Shown piece after piece: positions 26,124 to 35,257 of a stretch of 64,000 bases of DNA. Numbering within the stretch: position 1 is the stretch's first letter; the number at the start of each line of letters is the position of its first letter. Position numbers and translations under genes: made by a program. The notes beneath the pieces were generated by a model, which saw only the letters and a list, made by a program, of their open reading frames with translations, had not been told where the DNA came from and searched no databases. Source of the stretch: Antarcticirhabdus aurantiaca (GTDB lineage: Bacteria > Pseudomonadota > Alphaproteobacteria > Rhizobiales > Rhizobiaceae); NCBI RefSeq assembly GCF_009765365.1, contig NZ_VTOM01000004.1, forward strand, positions 186,001 through 250,000, given 5' to 3'.

Positions 26124-26300
26124 CTAACGGGGGCAGGCCACGAGGAGACCAGCCGCGAAGAGGGCGTCGAAGTTGTCGAAGGGAAAGTCGCCGGTCGCGT
26201 CGTGGTGGGCGGCCGTCCTGGCAAACTCGCGTCCGAGAAGCTCGGCGCGTGCGAGGATCGGACCGAAGTCCACGCGCGGCGGATCGCGGTCGTGCCGCAT
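26124..26300 (-). pseudogene. acyl-CoA dehydrogenase-like (SfnB/DszC-type) gene, N-terminal fragment
   Basis: From ATG 26298-26300, which overlaps the stop of the upstream monooxygenase, 58 residues are encoded. They include RAELLGREFARTAAHHDATG and DFPFDNFDALFAAGLL, the N-terminal helical domain of acyl-CoA-dehydrogenase-like flavin monooxygenases of the SfnB/DszC type (pattern: AA.HD..G.FPF.N...L..AGLL). The frame then enters the IS3 end and stops. About 340 residues are missing and are not found beyond the IS. Its operon partner, an LLM monooxygenase, fits an organosulfur role. Confidence 0.7.
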
Positions 26301-27484
26301 CAGTTTCGCAGTCCCGCCTGCTTCATCAGCGGCAGCACGTCCGAGCCGAAAATCTCCAGATCCTCCTTGAAGTCGAAGAAGCTGAGCTGCAGTCCGTCGA
26401 TCCCCGCCTTCTTGAGTCCCGCGAACTGCTCCACGATCTGCTCGGGCGTGCCGACGAGATAGATGTTGCCGCCGATCTGCGCGTAAGGGTCCGTCCGACC
26501 CTCGCGCCCCTTCCAGGCGTGCGCATCGCTCTCGAAGCTCTTGAACCCGTTCGGGCTGCGCTTGTCGGTTTGGGCGACGATGCGGTCAGCGAGGTCCCAG
26601 GCCTCCTTCTCGGTCGGACGGGCGATCACGAGCGGATTAATCAGCGTGCGCACCTCCCGCCCGACCTCGCGGGCGCTGCGTTTGACCTTTTCCGTGTGGG
26701 CCGGAAGCGCCTCCAGCGTCGAAGCGATGTCGGAGCCGGCCGGGCTGGTGATGAAGACGATGTCGGAATAGCGCCCGGCAAAGGCGATGCCGGCGTCTGA
26801 CCCGGTCGCATTGACGAGGATCGGCCGCCCGTAATGCGGCTTCGGCGACACGTAGCCCCCCTGCATCCGCCAGGAAGACTGTCCCTCGAAGGTGAAGTTT
26901 TCCTCATCCTGCCAGAGGCGCTGCAGCACCTCGACGAACTCGGCGGCCAGTTCGTAGCGCCTGTTGTGCTCGATCCGATTCCAGCCGAACATCTCATGCT
27001 CCACCGCCCTGTGGCCGGTGACCACGTTGATGCCCCAACGCCCGTTTGAGATGTGATCGAGCGTCGCCCCGAACTTGGCCAGATGCAGCGGATGCCACGG
27101 GCCGTAGAGGACGTGCATCGTCGAGATCAGCATGATCCGCTTCGTCATCGCGACGAGTGCGGCGATGGTGGTGAAGCTGTCGAGCGCCTGCCCGTTGAAG
27201 ACGCCGCCGTAGCCCCCCTTGGGCAGCCACTGGCTGAGCGCGAAGACGAGGTCGAAGCCGAGTTCCTCCGCGCGCAGCACGAGATCGCGGTTGTAGTCGA
27301 AGCGCCAGTCGGTCGAACGCGGCAACGTCGAGTTGGTCCATCCGCCTGCCTGGATCGGCAGGAACAGGCCCAGCAGGATCGGCTGCTCGCGGAGGGCGCG
27401 AGACAAGGGGCTTTCGGCGAAGTCGGTCGGGCCAACGAAGCGGTCGAGCCCCACAAGCGATCCGGGAGCGTGGGAAATCGCCAT
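26300..27484 (-). CDS. LLM-class flavin-dependent monooxygenase (RutA/SfnG-like)
   Basis: A 394-residue luciferase-like monooxygenase. Characteristic blocks are ILLGLFLPIQAGGWTNST, DYNRDLVLRAEELGFDLVFALS, HISNGRWGINVVTGH near residue 150 and VSPKPHYGRPILVNATGSDAG near 225. It resembles RutA and dimethylsulfone monooxygenase SfnG, which cleave with FMNH2 and O2. ATG at 27482-27484 has an AAGGA site seven bases upstream, better than the ATG further out. It is the first gene of a leftward unit continuing into the truncated acyl-CoA-dehydrogenase-like gene. Confidence 0.85.
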   Translation of the reverse strand: MAISHAPGSLVGLDRFVGPTDFAESPLSRALREQPILLGLFLPIQAGGWTNSTLPRSTDWRFDYNRDLVLRAEELGFDLVFALSQWLPKGGYGGVFNGQALDSFTTIAALVAMTKRIMLISTMHVLYGPWHPLHLAKFGATLDHISNGRWGINVVTGHRAVEHEMFGWNRIEHNRRYELAAEFVEVLQRLWQDEENFTFEGQSSWRMQGGYVSPKPHYGRPILVNATGSDAGIAFAGRYSDIVFITSPAGSDIASTLEALPAHTEKVKRSAREVGREVRTLINPLVIARPTEKEAWDLADRIVAQTDKRSPNGFKSFESDAHAWKGREGRTDPYAQIGGNIYLVGTPEQIVEQFAGLKKAGIDGLQLSFFDFKEDLEIFGSDVLPLMKQAGLRN

Positions 27485-27832
27485 GCGTGATCCTTGAATC
27501 ATGCGCTGCAGGACGACGGCGGTCCTGCGCCGCAGCGTCGACCTTCGATCAAACCAGACTGCATAGTCTACAAAATCAGTCAATTTATCGGGTGCGGAGA
27601 TTAGTTCCTGAGGCTGAACCCCGCCGGGAACCATCGTTCCGTTCCACCCAGGAACGGAGCACCGATCTCCGTCCACAACCGCAATGGAAGCCGTTTTTAC
27701 TCATGAAATTAGCTGCAGAAGGTCGACATTCCGCAGGAAGCAAATCTTTGCAGGGGCGAAAGAAATTTAGTCTTCCGACCCACCGATTTCCTCTCGCATC
27801 GTCGGCGTCTTCACACCAGCTCGAGGCCTGCC
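27485..27832. promoter_or_regulatory. divergent intergenic region with AGACT-GCAT-AGTCT repeat
   Basis: This 348-nt region separates the leftward monooxygenase and rightward peptide-type receptor gene, so it must hold two promoters. Its centre (27556-27600) is AT-rich, and a perfect 5-base inverted repeat AGACTGCATAGTCT lies at 27556-27569, about 70 nt upstream of the monooxygenase start. It may be a regulator site. No consensus -35/-10 pair was certain. Confidence 0.4.
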
Positions 27833-29449
27833 ATGACGATCGACCGTCGCCGTTTCAACCAGTTCCTGCTCCTCGGAGGCATTGGCCTTGGAGCCGGCTT
27901 CTCCCTTCCAGCTTTCGCCGAGGTCGCTGCCCCCGCTGCGCAGCCCGTTCCCGGTGGCACCCTCAACATCGTCTATCACCCCGAACCAAACGGGCTGGTG
28001 TCGATCAACACCAGCGCCGGCGGTCCCCAGTTCGTCGGCTCCAAGCTCTTCGACGGGCTTCTGGACTACGACTACGACCTGAACCCCAGGCCCCAGATCG
28101 CCGAAAGCTGGGCCGTCAGCGAGGATGGGCTGGACTACGTCTTCAATATCCGGCGTGGCATTACATTCCATGACGGTACGCCGCTGACCTCGGCCGACGT
28201 CGCCTTCTCGATCCTGCGCTTGAAGGAGGCGCATCCCCGCGGCCGTGCGATCTTCGCGCAGGTGGAGAGCATCGACACCACCGACCCGCATGTCGCCCGG
28301 CTCAAGCTCGCCAAGCCCTCACCCGCGCTGATCACGGCGCTTGCCGCGTCCGAGTCGCCCATCGTGCCCAAGCACATCTACGAGACGCTGAAGCCGGAGG
28401 AGAACCCGACCGTCGCCCAGATCGTCGGCAGCGGTCCGTTCAAGCTGAACGAGTGGGTTCCCGGCAGCCATGTGATCCTGGACAAGAACCCGGACTACTG
28501 GGACGGGCCCCGCCCCTATCTCGACCGCGTCGTGGTCCGTCTCATCAACGATCCCGGGGCGCGCGCCGCCGCGCTCGAAGCCGGCGAGGTCGACATCGGT
28601 CCCAACCCTGTTCCGCTGTCCGACATCGAGCGCTTCCGCGCCATTCCGAACCTCGTCGTGGACGACAGGGTGTATGCCTATGCCGGCAACTTCAACCAGC
28701 TCACTTTGAACCTCGAGAACGAGTACCTGAAGAACCTCAAGGTGCGACGGGCGATCGCCCATTCGCTGGACCTCCAGGCGCTGCTCGACATCGTCTTATA
28801 CGGCTACGGCGTCATCTCGCCGACCCCCATCGGACCGGGCCTCGCCAGGTTCCAGAACACCGACATCCAGCCGGCCGCCTTCGATCCCGAACGCGCCAAG
28901 GCGCTTCTGGACGAGGCCGGCTACCCCATCGGAGCTGACGGCCGTCGCTTCTCGCTCCGCCTGACCAACAATCCGTTCAACCCGCCGGCCTATGCCGACT
29001 TCATCAAGCAGGCGCTGGCCGGTGTCGGCATCGATGCGCAGATCGAGCGCTTCGACTTCGCCACCTTCGTGAAGAAGGTCTATACGGACCGAGCCTGGGA
29101 TCTGTCGGTCGACGCCATGTCCAACACGTTCGACCCGACGGCGGGCGTGCAGCGCGTCTACTGGAGCAGGAACTTCAAGATCGGCCTGCCCTTCTCCAAC
29201 GCCAGCCGCTACGAGAATCCGGAGGTGGACCGGCTGCTGGAAGCGGCGGCCGTCGAGCCCGACGAAGCGAAGCGGATCGCGCTATTCAAGGAATTCCAGG
29301 TCATCGTGAACCAGGACCTGCCCGTCATCAACCTGATCCAGCCCATCCAGCCGATCGTGGCGAACCGCAAGGTGCGCGACTATGCGGTGGGCGCCACGGG
29401 GCTGATCAGCGGTCTCCAGCACACCTGGATCGATCCGACAGCGGCCTGA
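27833..29449 (+). CDS. ABC transporter substrate-binding protein, family 5 (peptide/nickel type)
   Basis: A 538-residue SBP_bac_5 receptor. The N-terminus DRRRFNQFLLLGG looks like a twin-arginine signal, with cleavage likely after LPAFA (about residue 29). Domain hallmarks are GGTLNIVYHPEPN, ADVAFSILRL, VGSGPFKLNEWVPGSHVILDKNPDYWDG and LKVRRAIAHSLDLQAL. No dipeptide-type permease or ATPase genes are adjacent, so it is an orphan receptor in this window. It faces the organosulfur genes and could bind an organosulfur or peptide ligand, which is inference. A strong hairpin terminator follows 17 nt after the stop. Confidence 0.92.
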   Translation: MTIDRRRFNQFLLLGGIGLGAGFSLPAFAEVAAPAAQPVPGGTLNIVYHPEPNGLVSINTSAGGPQFVGSKLFDGLLDYDYDLNPRPQIAESWAVSEDGLDYVFNIRRGITFHDGTPLTSADVAFSILRLKEAHPRGRAIFAQVESIDTTDPHVARLKLAKPSPALITALAASESPIVPKHIYETLKPEENPTVAQIVGSGPFKLNEWVPGSHVILDKNPDYWDGPRPYLDRVVVRLINDPGARAAALEAGEVDIGPNPVPLSDIERFRAIPNLVVDDRVYAYAGNFNQLTLNLENEYLKNLKVRRAIAHSLDLQALLDIVLYGYGVISPTPIGPGLARFQNTDIQPAAFDPERAKALLDEAGYPIGADGRRFSLRLTNNPFNPPAYADFIKQALAGVGIDAQIERFDFATFVKKVYTDRAWDLSVDAMSNTFDPTAGVQRVYWSRNFKIGLPFSNASRYENPEVDRLLEAAAVEPDEAKRIALFKEFQVIVNQDLPVINLIQPIQPIVANRKVRDYAVGATGLISGLQHTWIDPTAA

Positions 29450-29465
29450 CAAACCCGACAAACCA

Positions 29466-29500
29466 GAAGGCCCGGCGGAGCGATCCGCCGGGCCTTCTTC
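29466..29500. terminator. bidirectional intrinsic terminator
   Basis: A perfect 14-bp stem GAAGGCCCGGCGGA (29466-29479), loop GCGA, and complementary arm at 29484-29497. It lies between the converging receptor gene (stop 29449) and monooxygenase gene (stop 29521). It has a short T-containing tail TCTTCC on the right and pyrimidine tail on the left, so it probably serves both. Confidence 0.85.
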
Positions 29501-29520
29501 CGCTGATGCCGTCTTTGAGA

Positions 29521-30873
29521 CTACTCCGCAGCGACCCGCTGCCGCGCGTGAGGGTGCCCGGGAAACTTCAGGCCGAGATGTTCGCGCAGCGTTTGACCCG
29601 CGTACTCGGACCTGAACAAGCCGCGCCTGCGGAGTTCGGGAACAACAAGCGAGATGAAGTCCACGAGGCCCGAAGGCTTCAGCGGAGCCATGATGTTGAA
29701 GCCGTCCGCGCCATAGGCCTCGAACCGCTCCTGCAGAACGTCGGCGATATCGGTCGGCGTGCCCACAACCTGCCAATGCCCGCGCGCGCCGGCGACCTTG
29801 AGATAGAGCTGGCGGATGGTGAGATCCTCGCGACGCGCGAGGTCCAGCACCAGAGCCTGCCGGCTCTTGCCGCCGTTGGTCTCCGGCAGGTCGGTCGGCA
29901 CGGGCCCGTCCAGCGGATAGGACGAGAGATCGACACCGGTGAGGTCGGAGATAAGGCCCAGGCCGACCTCCGGCTGGATCAGGCTCTGCAATTCCTCGAA
30001 CTTCTCCTGCGCCTCGTCGCGCGTGCGCCCGACGACCGGGAAGATGCCGGGCATGATCTTCACGTCCTCCGGCGCGCGGCCATAGCGGGCCAAGCGGCCC
30101 TTCACGTCGGCATAGAAGGCGACGGCGTCCTCCAGCGTGACCTGCGCGGCAAAGATCGCCTCGGCCGAACGGGCGGCCAGATCCTTCCCCGCCTCGGACG
30201 CGCCCGCCTGGATCACCACCGGATGCCCCTGCGGCGAACGCGGGACGTTCAGCGGCCCGCGAACCCGGAAATGGCGGCCTTCGTGGTTCAGGAGATGAAC
30301 CTTGGCCGGATCGAAGTAGAGCCCGCTCGCACGGTCCCGCAGGAAGGCGTCGTCCTCGAACGAGTTCCATAGCCCCCGGACGACCTCATGGAACTCCACG
30401 GCCCGGTCGTACCGGTCGCCGTGATCGATCGCGTCCGTGTGGCTGAAGTTGAGCGCGGCCTCCGGGTCGGTCGAGGTCACGAGGTTCCACCCCGCCCGCC
30501 CCCCGCTCAGCCGGTCGAGCGAGGCGAACTGCCGTGCGAGGTTGAACGGGTCGGAGAAGCTCGTGGATGCCGTGCCGACGAGACCGATGCGCCGGGTCAC
30601 GGCCGACAGCGCCGACAGGAGCGTCAGCGGCTCGAAGGGCGTGACGCCCGAATGTGCCTTACGGCTCGCCGCCGCCGCATTGCGCAGGCGCACGGCGACG
30701 CCATCGGCGAGGAACACCATGTCGAACTTGGCGTCCTCGGCGAGACGGGCGAGCTGGACGTAGTCCTCCAGCTCGATGCCCTCCGCCGCCTGCGGATGGC
30801 GCCAGGCGGCGACGTGATGCCCTGTGAAATAGAGGAAGGCGCCGAGCCGAATCTGATCCTTGCGTCTAGCCAT
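29521..30873 (-). CDS. NtaA/SnaA/DszA-family FMN-dependent monooxygenase
   Basis: A 450-residue luciferase-like monooxygenase of the NtaA/SnaA/DszA branch, which is longer than SsuD. Blocks include IRLGAFLYFTGHHVAAWRHP, DMVFLADGV, LSGGRAGWNLVTSTDPEAALNF near residue 140 and RSPQGHPVVIQAGASEAGKDLAA near 225. Known members oxidise chelators, dibenzothiophene sulfone or long-chain sulfur compounds with FMNH2 from a separate reductase. It is encoded downstream of the second Ssu-like ABC system and a TPR protein in one leftward unit. The MARRKDQ start follows an AAAGGCTCC ribosome-site region. Confidence 0.9.
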   Translation of the reverse strand: MARRKDQIRLGAFLYFTGHHVAAWRHPQAAEGIELEDYVQLARLAEDAKFDMVFLADGVAVRLRNAAAASRKAHSGVTPFEPLTLLSALSAVTRRIGLVGTASTSFSDPFNLARQFASLDRLSGGRAGWNLVTSTDPEAALNFSHTDAIDHGDRYDRAVEFHEVVRGLWNSFEDDAFLRDRASGLYFDPAKVHLLNHEGRHFRVRGPLNVPRSPQGHPVVIQAGASEAGKDLAARSAEAIFAAQVTLEDAVAFYADVKGRLARYGRAPEDVKIMPGIFPVVGRTRDEAQEKFEELQSLIQPEVGLGLISDLTGVDLSSYPLDGPVPTDLPETNGGKSRQALVLDLARREDLTIRQLYLKVAGARGHWQVVGTPTDIADVLQERFEAYGADGFNIMAPLKPSGLVDFISLVVPELRRRGLFRSEYAGQTLREHLGLKFPGHPHARQRVAAE

Positions 30874-30904
30874 GGGGAGCCTTTCGATGAGATTTCGGGT
30901 CCAG

Positions 30905-31345
30905 TCAGGACCCAGCCCGTGAGGCGATCGCGGCGCGGAGCGTATCGAGTTCCTCGCAGCCTTCCGGGCACAGGAACTCGAGCTGGACGAGGTTGCCGCG
31001 CGCGGCCTCAACGTCGCCGGTCTGGAGAAACAGCTCGCCCTGGTATTCCAAGGCCGGGCGGTGTTGCGGGTCGTAGTAGAGGGCTTCCCGGTACCAGCGC
31101 CCCGCCTCCTCGAACCGGCCCAGCTTGCGCGTGGCGAAGCCGAGGAGGTTGTAGATGTCGGCGTGCCGGACCGTCTTCGAGAGGGCCGAGAGATCGGCGG
31201 CCGCCCCCTCGAAGTCATCGGAGTAGATCTTCGCGCGGATCGCGGAGAGATCCGGCAGATCGTCCGAAGGCGGCGTGTCGACGGCCGCCGCCGGCGCCGC
31301 GATCAGTGCGGCGAGCAGGGCGGCGGCAAGGCCGGCGCGCCTCAC
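30905..31345 (-). CDS. secreted tetratricopeptide-repeat protein
   Basis: A 146-residue protein with a signal peptide ([20 protein letters not shown]) and about two TPR units, the clearest being [31 protein letters not shown] followed by [20 protein letters not shown] (split here). A CPEGCEEL motif near the C-terminus supplies two Cys that could form a disulfide or bind a metal. GTG at 31343-31345 overlaps the ATPase stop by 4 nt, so it belongs to the ABC operon. A periplasmic TPR partner next to a sulfonate-type importer is unusual; its role is unknown. Confidence 0.82.
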   Translation of the reverse strand: MRRAGLAAALLAALIAAPAAAVDTPPSDDLPDLSAIRAKIYSDDFEGAAADLSALSKTVRHADIYNLLGFATRKLGRFEEAGRWYREALYYDPQHRPALEYQGELFLQTGDVEAARGNLVQLEFLCPEGCEELDTLRAAIASRAGS

Positions 31346-32121
31346 GCGGCGGCCAGGGCCGGCGCGGCCTCCATGTCGGCGAGGATGCGGCGCTTGAGAT
31401 CGGCGAACGCGTGGCTCGCGCGGTCGCGCGGCCTGGGCAGATCGACGGCGATCGTCTGGGCGATGCGGCCAGGATGGGCGTGCATCACGACGATCCGGTC
31501 GGACAGGTAGATCGCCTCCTCCACGTCGTGGGTGACGAGGATCATCGTCACGCCCTCGGCGCGCCATATGCGCAGAAGCTCCTCCTGAAGGCGAGCGCGG
31601 GTCAGCGCGTCTAGAGCGCCCAAGGGTTCGTCGAGAAGCAGGATCTCCGGGCGGCCGACGAGGCCGCGCGCGATCGCCGCGCGCTGGGCCATGCCGCCGG
31701 AGAGCTGGTGCGGATAGGCGTGCTCAAAACCTTCGAGACCGACGAGCGCGATGTGTTCGCGCACCGCCTTCTCCTTTTCGGCGGCGCTCCAGCCCGAGTT
31801 CTCGAGGCTGAGAGCGATGTTGCCCTTCAGCGTCAGCCAGGGCAGGAGCCGGTGGTCCTGGAAGACGATGCCCCGATCGAGGCCCGGCCCGACGATGCGG
31901 CGTCCGTCGAGCAGGATCTCGCCCTTGTAGGTCGTGTCCAGGCCCACGGCGAGCCGAAGCAGGGTGGACTTGCCGCACCCGCTGGGGCCGACGATGGAAA
32001 CGAAATCGCCCGGCTCGACATCGAGGTCCACATGCGAGAGGACCGGGAAGCTCCGCCCCTCCACCGAATAGGACTTCGACACGTCGCGGATCTTCAGGCT
32101 TCCGGCATGGTGGGTCATCAT
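31342..32121 (-). CDS. SsuB-like ABC transporter ATP-binding protein (second system)
   Basis: A 259-residue ATPase with Walker [10 protein letters not shown] near residue 45, Q-loop [11 protein letters not shown], signature LSGGMAQR, Walker [13 protein letters not shown] and switch VTHD. It is of the SsuB/TauB type. The start MMTHHAG follows the permease stop by 22 nt. Together with the permease and receptor encoded upstream it forms the second sulfonate/nitrate-type importer in the window, distinct in sequence from the 20.9-22.8 kb one. Confidence 0.92.
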   Translation of the reverse strand: MMTHHAGSLKIRDVSKSYSVEGRSFPVLSHVDLDVEPGDFVSIVGPSGCGKSTLLRLAVGLDTTYKGEILLDGRRIVGPGLDRGIVFQDHRLLPWLTLKGNIALSLENSGWSAAEKEKAVREHIALVGLEGFEHAYPHQLSGGMAQRAAIARGLVGRPEILLLDEPLGALDALTRARLQEELLRIWRAEGVTMILVTHDVEEAIYLSDRIVVMHAHPGRIAQTIAVDLPRPRDRASHAFADLKRRILADMEAAPALAAA

Positions 32122-32143
32122 GGTGGTTCCTTTATCGTCCGGT

Positions 32144-32983
32144 TCAGCCTTCGAAGCCCTGCTTCCACCGCAGGACGCGGCGCTGGGCGAGATACATCAG
32201 GCGGTCGATGCCGAAGCCGACGAGGCCGATGATGACCATGCAGACGAGAAGCTGGTCGGTCAGCAGAAGCCCCTGCGCGCGAAAGATCAGGAAGCCGATG
32301 CCCTCCAGACCGCTGAGCCCCTCGGCGACGACGACGAGCGCCCAGGCGAGGCCCGCCGAATAGCGCAGGCTCACCATGATGCTAGGTACCGCGCTCGGCA
32401 GGATCACCTTGCGCACCAGCTGCCAGCGCGTCAGCGTCAGCACCGCCCCGAGTTCGACATGCGACTTATCGACGTTGCGGATGCCCTGCAGCGTGTTCAG
32501 GAAGACCGGGAAGAACACCGACTTCGCGATCACCACGACCTTGGCCGGCGCGCCGATGCCGAGCCAGAGCACGATGAGCGGCAGCCACGCGATGCCCGGA
32601 ATGTGGCGGATGGAATCGAAGGTCGGCCCGAGGAATCGCTCCACGTTGCGCGAGAGACCCGCCGCCACACCCAGAACGATCGCGAGAGCGGAGCCGTAGA
32701 GGAAGGCCTGGCCGACGATGGAGATGGAGACCAGGAAGTCCCAATGGAGGTTCTGGCGCGTCAGCATGACCCAGAAGGCCTCCGCGGTCGCCAGCGGCGA
32801 CGGTAGGAAGACCGGCTGGATCCAGCCGAGCGACGAGGAGGCCTGCCAGAGCGACAAGATGATCAGCGGCAGGATCAGGCCGATGGCGTTGGACCTGTCG
32901 AAGAAGCGTCCGAACCGGTTCGACCAGAAGGGCGAGGCGGAGGCGGCGAGGATCGCCTCGCCTGGGGCGGCGACTTGGCTCAT
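32144..32983 (-). CDS. SsuC-like ABC transporter permease (second system)
   Basis: A 279-residue permease with about six helices and an EAA-type loop [22 protein letters not shown] near residue 190. It shares [21 protein letters not shown] with SsuC/TauC proteins. It sits between the receptor gene (68 nt upstream) and the ATPase gene (22 nt downstream). A single permease gene suggests a homodimeric channel. Confidence 0.92.
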   Translation of the reverse strand: MSQVAAPGEAILAASASPFWSNRFGRFFDRSNAIGLILPLIILSLWQASSSLGWIQPVFLPSPLATAEAFWVMLTRQNLHWDFLVSISIVGQAFLYGSALAIVLGVAAGLSRNVERFLGPTFDSIRHIPGIAWLPLIVLWLGIGAPAKVVVIAKSVFFPVFLNTLQGIRNVDKSHVELGAVLTLTRWQLVRKVILPSAVPSIMVSLRYSAGLAWALVVVAEGLSGLEGIGFLIFRAQGLLLTDQLLVCMVIIGLVGFGIDRLMYLAQRRVLRWKQGFEG

Positions 32984-33051
32984 GGCGGATTCCGACTGTG
33001 AAATATGGCAGGACACGGCCGCCCGCCGCGACGGGCAGCCGCAGGCTGAGG

Positions 33052-34164
33052 TCAGTAGATCGAGTACTGGCCGCCGGCGAAGAAGCGCTCGTCCACGAAG
33101 TCGTCGATCGCCGCTTCGCTGAGACGGCGGTCGGTCAGGATGTCGTCGCCGTTGGCGATGTACCAGTCCTGAAACGCCTTGATGCCCGCCCGCGCCTTGT
33201 CGGCGTCCGGCTCGCCCTTCATGAACTCGAAGGAGGACGGATCGGTGATCTGGAACTTCGCGACCTCGACAGGCACGCGCGTGCCTTCCGCGATGATCTC
33301 GGCGGCTTCGTCCACATTGGCCGCGATCCAAGCCTTGGTGCGCTCATGCGCGACGAGGAACGCCTTCACCGCCTGCGGGTAGCGATCCACGAAGTCGCGC
33401 ATGGCGAAATAGGAGACCCGGCCCGCGCCGTTGACGTAGACGCCGTCGTCGGGCGAGCGACCGATCACCTTGACCTGCCCCGAAAGCCAGAGCGCAGCCG
33501 CGTTGTTGGTGCCCAGATGCGCCGCGGTCGCGTCGATCGCGCCGGAAAGGAGTGCGGCGTTGACGGCGGCCGTGTTGTCGATCGACTGATAGCGGACCTT
33601 GCCTTCCTTCAGCCGGGAGTCCAGCGGCAGGCCAGCCTTGGTCAGGATCTCGAAAGGCGACGTGAAATAGCAGGAGATGCGGCTGGAGGCGAACTTCTTG
33701 CCTTCCAGATCGGCCACGCTGTTCAGTTCGTCGTTGTTGACGCGCGCCAGAATGGGCGTCCGGTACTGGTCGGACGGCTCCGACTCCCAGACGATCACCG
33801 CGTCGAGCCCGTTCGCCTTGTGGACAGTCGCCGGATAGATCATGCGCTGGGCGATCGCGATCGAGCCACGGTCGAGCGCCGCCGATTCGGCGCCGACGAG
33901 TTCGGCCGTGCCGGAGGCGATTAGGTTCACCTCGCGGGTGCCGATCTTATCGAATTCCTCCTTGAGGAAGCCCTTCTCCTGCGCGACGACGGTCCAGGGC
34001 CGGAGTTGGAGATTGATATAGGGCAGGACTTCGGTCGGCCCGGCGCCGGTCGCCTGTTCGCTCGCGCCGGCAGGCTCGACGACGCCCTGTCCCACCGACA
34101 GAACACCCAGAAGGGCAGCGGACAGAACGCTTCCCGCAATCGTCGCCTTGATCTTTCCAATCAT
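33052..34164 (-). CDS. NitT/TauT-family ABC transporter substrate-binding protein (second system)
   Basis: A 370-residue receptor with a signal peptide up to roughly residue 35 (PAGASEQ). The mature protein contains LPYINLQLRPWTVVAQEKGF and LLSGAIDATAAHLGTNNAA, consistent with the NMT1/SsuA fold. ATG at 34162-34164 has an AGGAGAG site eight bases upstream; a longer reading frame upstream is less likely. It heads the leftward operon of receptor, permease, ATPase, TPR protein and NtaA-like monooxygenase. Confidence 0.88.
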   Translation of the reverse strand: MIGKIKATIAGSVLSAALLGVLSVGQGVVEPAGASEQATGAGPTEVLPYINLQLRPWTVVAQEKGFLKEEFDKIGTREVNLIASGTAELVGAESAALDRGSIAIAQRMIYPATVHKANGLDAVIVWESEPSDQYRTPILARVNNDELNSVADLEGKKFASSRISCYFTSPFEILTKAGLPLDSRLKEGKVRYQSIDNTAAVNAALLSGAIDATAAHLGTNNAAALWLSGQVKVIGRSPDDGVYVNGAGRVSYFAMRDFVDRYPQAVKAFLVAHERTKAWIAANVDEAAEIIAEGTRVPVEVAKFQITDPSSFEFMKGEPDADKARAGIKAFQDWYIANGDDILTDRRLSEAAIDDFVDERFFAGGQYSIY

Positions 34165-34486
34165 ATTGAAATCTCTCCTGACCGGACGTGAGTAGAAGCC
34201 TGAGGGGTCTTCGTCTTCTCCGATCCGCTCCGAACAAGCTACGGCCCGCCAAAGCATACTGCGTGAGAAAATATTTCCTTTCTTCCTATGAACCGCCGAT
34301 CGCCGAACCTTTCGTTCTTCGGCTGGCACTCCTAGGAGAATGGCGTCTATCGCTCCCGTACTGGATGAAACGAATATTTTCCTTGCAATTTTTCCTTTTC
34401 AGAATGCGAAGAAAAAATTTCTTTCGGTGGCATGCCGATCGAGGCAGCCTCCCGGCATTTCCGCCGGCCAAGGTCTTCAATCCAGA
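34165..34486. promoter_or_regulatory. divergent AT-rich intergenic region
   Basis: This 322-nt stretch is clearly AT-richer than its surroundings, with several T/A runs (34268-34290 and 34370-34430). It separates the leftward ABC operon from the rightward receptor-SCO-peroxidase unit and should hold both promoters. Two similar AATATTT-C-CTT tracts occur at about 34268 and 34374. A reading frame of the next gene extends into it but appears non-coding. Confidence 0.45.
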
Positions 34487-35257
34487 ATGCCGAACCCGTT
34501 CTTCTCATCCGCCGTCGCCATAGCATCGGCGATCATCTCGTGCGCCAGCGCCGCCGCGACGGAAGGAACTCCCGCCTACCCCATCCCCTTGCGCGTCGGC
34601 GTCTCCCATCTCACGCCGGAGCCCGCGACGCCTGCCGCGCGGCTCTACACGGAAGAAGGCTTCGAGACGGATCTCGCTCGAGACCTCGCCAAGGCGCTCG
34701 GCCGCCCCGTCGCCTTCGAGGTGGTCGCTCCCGACGACATGGCTTCGGCCCTTGCGGACGGCCGGATCGACGCGGCTCTCGCGAGGGGCGGCGAGGGTAT
34801 CGAAACGGGCTACGGCTCGGCGCTGACGGTCGCCATGCGCTCCGATACGACGATCCGTTCCTGGAACGACCTTGAGGGGCGTACGGCCTGCGTCTCGGAC
34901 GGCAACGAAGAGGCACTGGCGCTGGCCACCCGCCACAAGGCGCGCATCCGTAAGGAACCCGTCCCCGCGCGCTCGCTGATGCGGGTACGCACAGGCGAAT
35001 GCGACGTCGCGATCCACGACGCCGTTCTGCTCGACCGGCTGTTCCGGCAGGAGAACTGGCAAAAATTCTCGGCCACGCTGCAGCCGGTCGGAGCGCGCGA
35101 CCTCCACCTCTCCGCATCGCCTGCCACAAGGGAGGAATTCGCTGCGGCCCTCGCACGCATCAATGCCGAGAAGCCCTGGAGCCGGCGGGTGGAGCGGTGG
35201 GCGGCCAATGTCGCGTTCGAAATCTATCTCGACCAGGAGGCTCCCGATTGTCACTGA
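34487..35257 (+). CDS. periplasmic solute-binding protein, family 3 type
   Basis: A 256-residue protein. Signal peptide residues ~1-26 (VAIASAIISCASAAA), then PLRVGVSHLTPEP, EEGFETDLARDLAKALGRPV, ALADGRIDAALARGGEG and RTACVSDGNEEALAL, a degenerate SBP_bac_3 fold. No ABC permease or ATPase is adjacent. Instead its stop overlaps the SCO gene start, so it may act as a periplasmic redox or cofactor partner, like the XoxJ-type binding proteins near quinoprotein dehydrogenases. The ATG at 34487 gives a proper signal peptide. Confidence 0.82.
   Translation: MPNPFFSSAVAIASAIISCASAAATEGTPAYPIPLRVGVSHLTPEPATPAARLYTEEGFETDLARDLAKALGRPVAFEVVAPDDMASALADGRIDAALARGGEGIETGYGSALTVAMRSDTTIRSWNDLEGRTACVSDGNEEALALATRHKARIRKEPVPARSLMRVRTGECDVAIHDAVLLDRLFRQENWQKFSATLQPVGARDLHLSASPATREEFAAALARINAEKPWSRRVERWAANVAFEIYLDQEAPDCH

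Larger units (their letters stand above)
24872..26140 (+). mobile_element. IS3-family (IS407/IS511-like) insertion sequence (1269 bp)
   Basis: The inverted ends begin TGGCCTGCCCCC at 24872 and end with GGGGGCAGGCCA at 26140, the GC-rich type of end seen in the IS407 group. OrfA and OrfB are intact and arranged for -1 frameshifting. The bases directly outside (TTTC on the left, CGAG on the right) do not match, so no target duplication is visible. The left flank is a DszB-like/binding-protein gene without its N-terminus, the right flank an acyl-CoA-dehydrogenase-like gene without its C-terminus. Confidence 0.85.
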
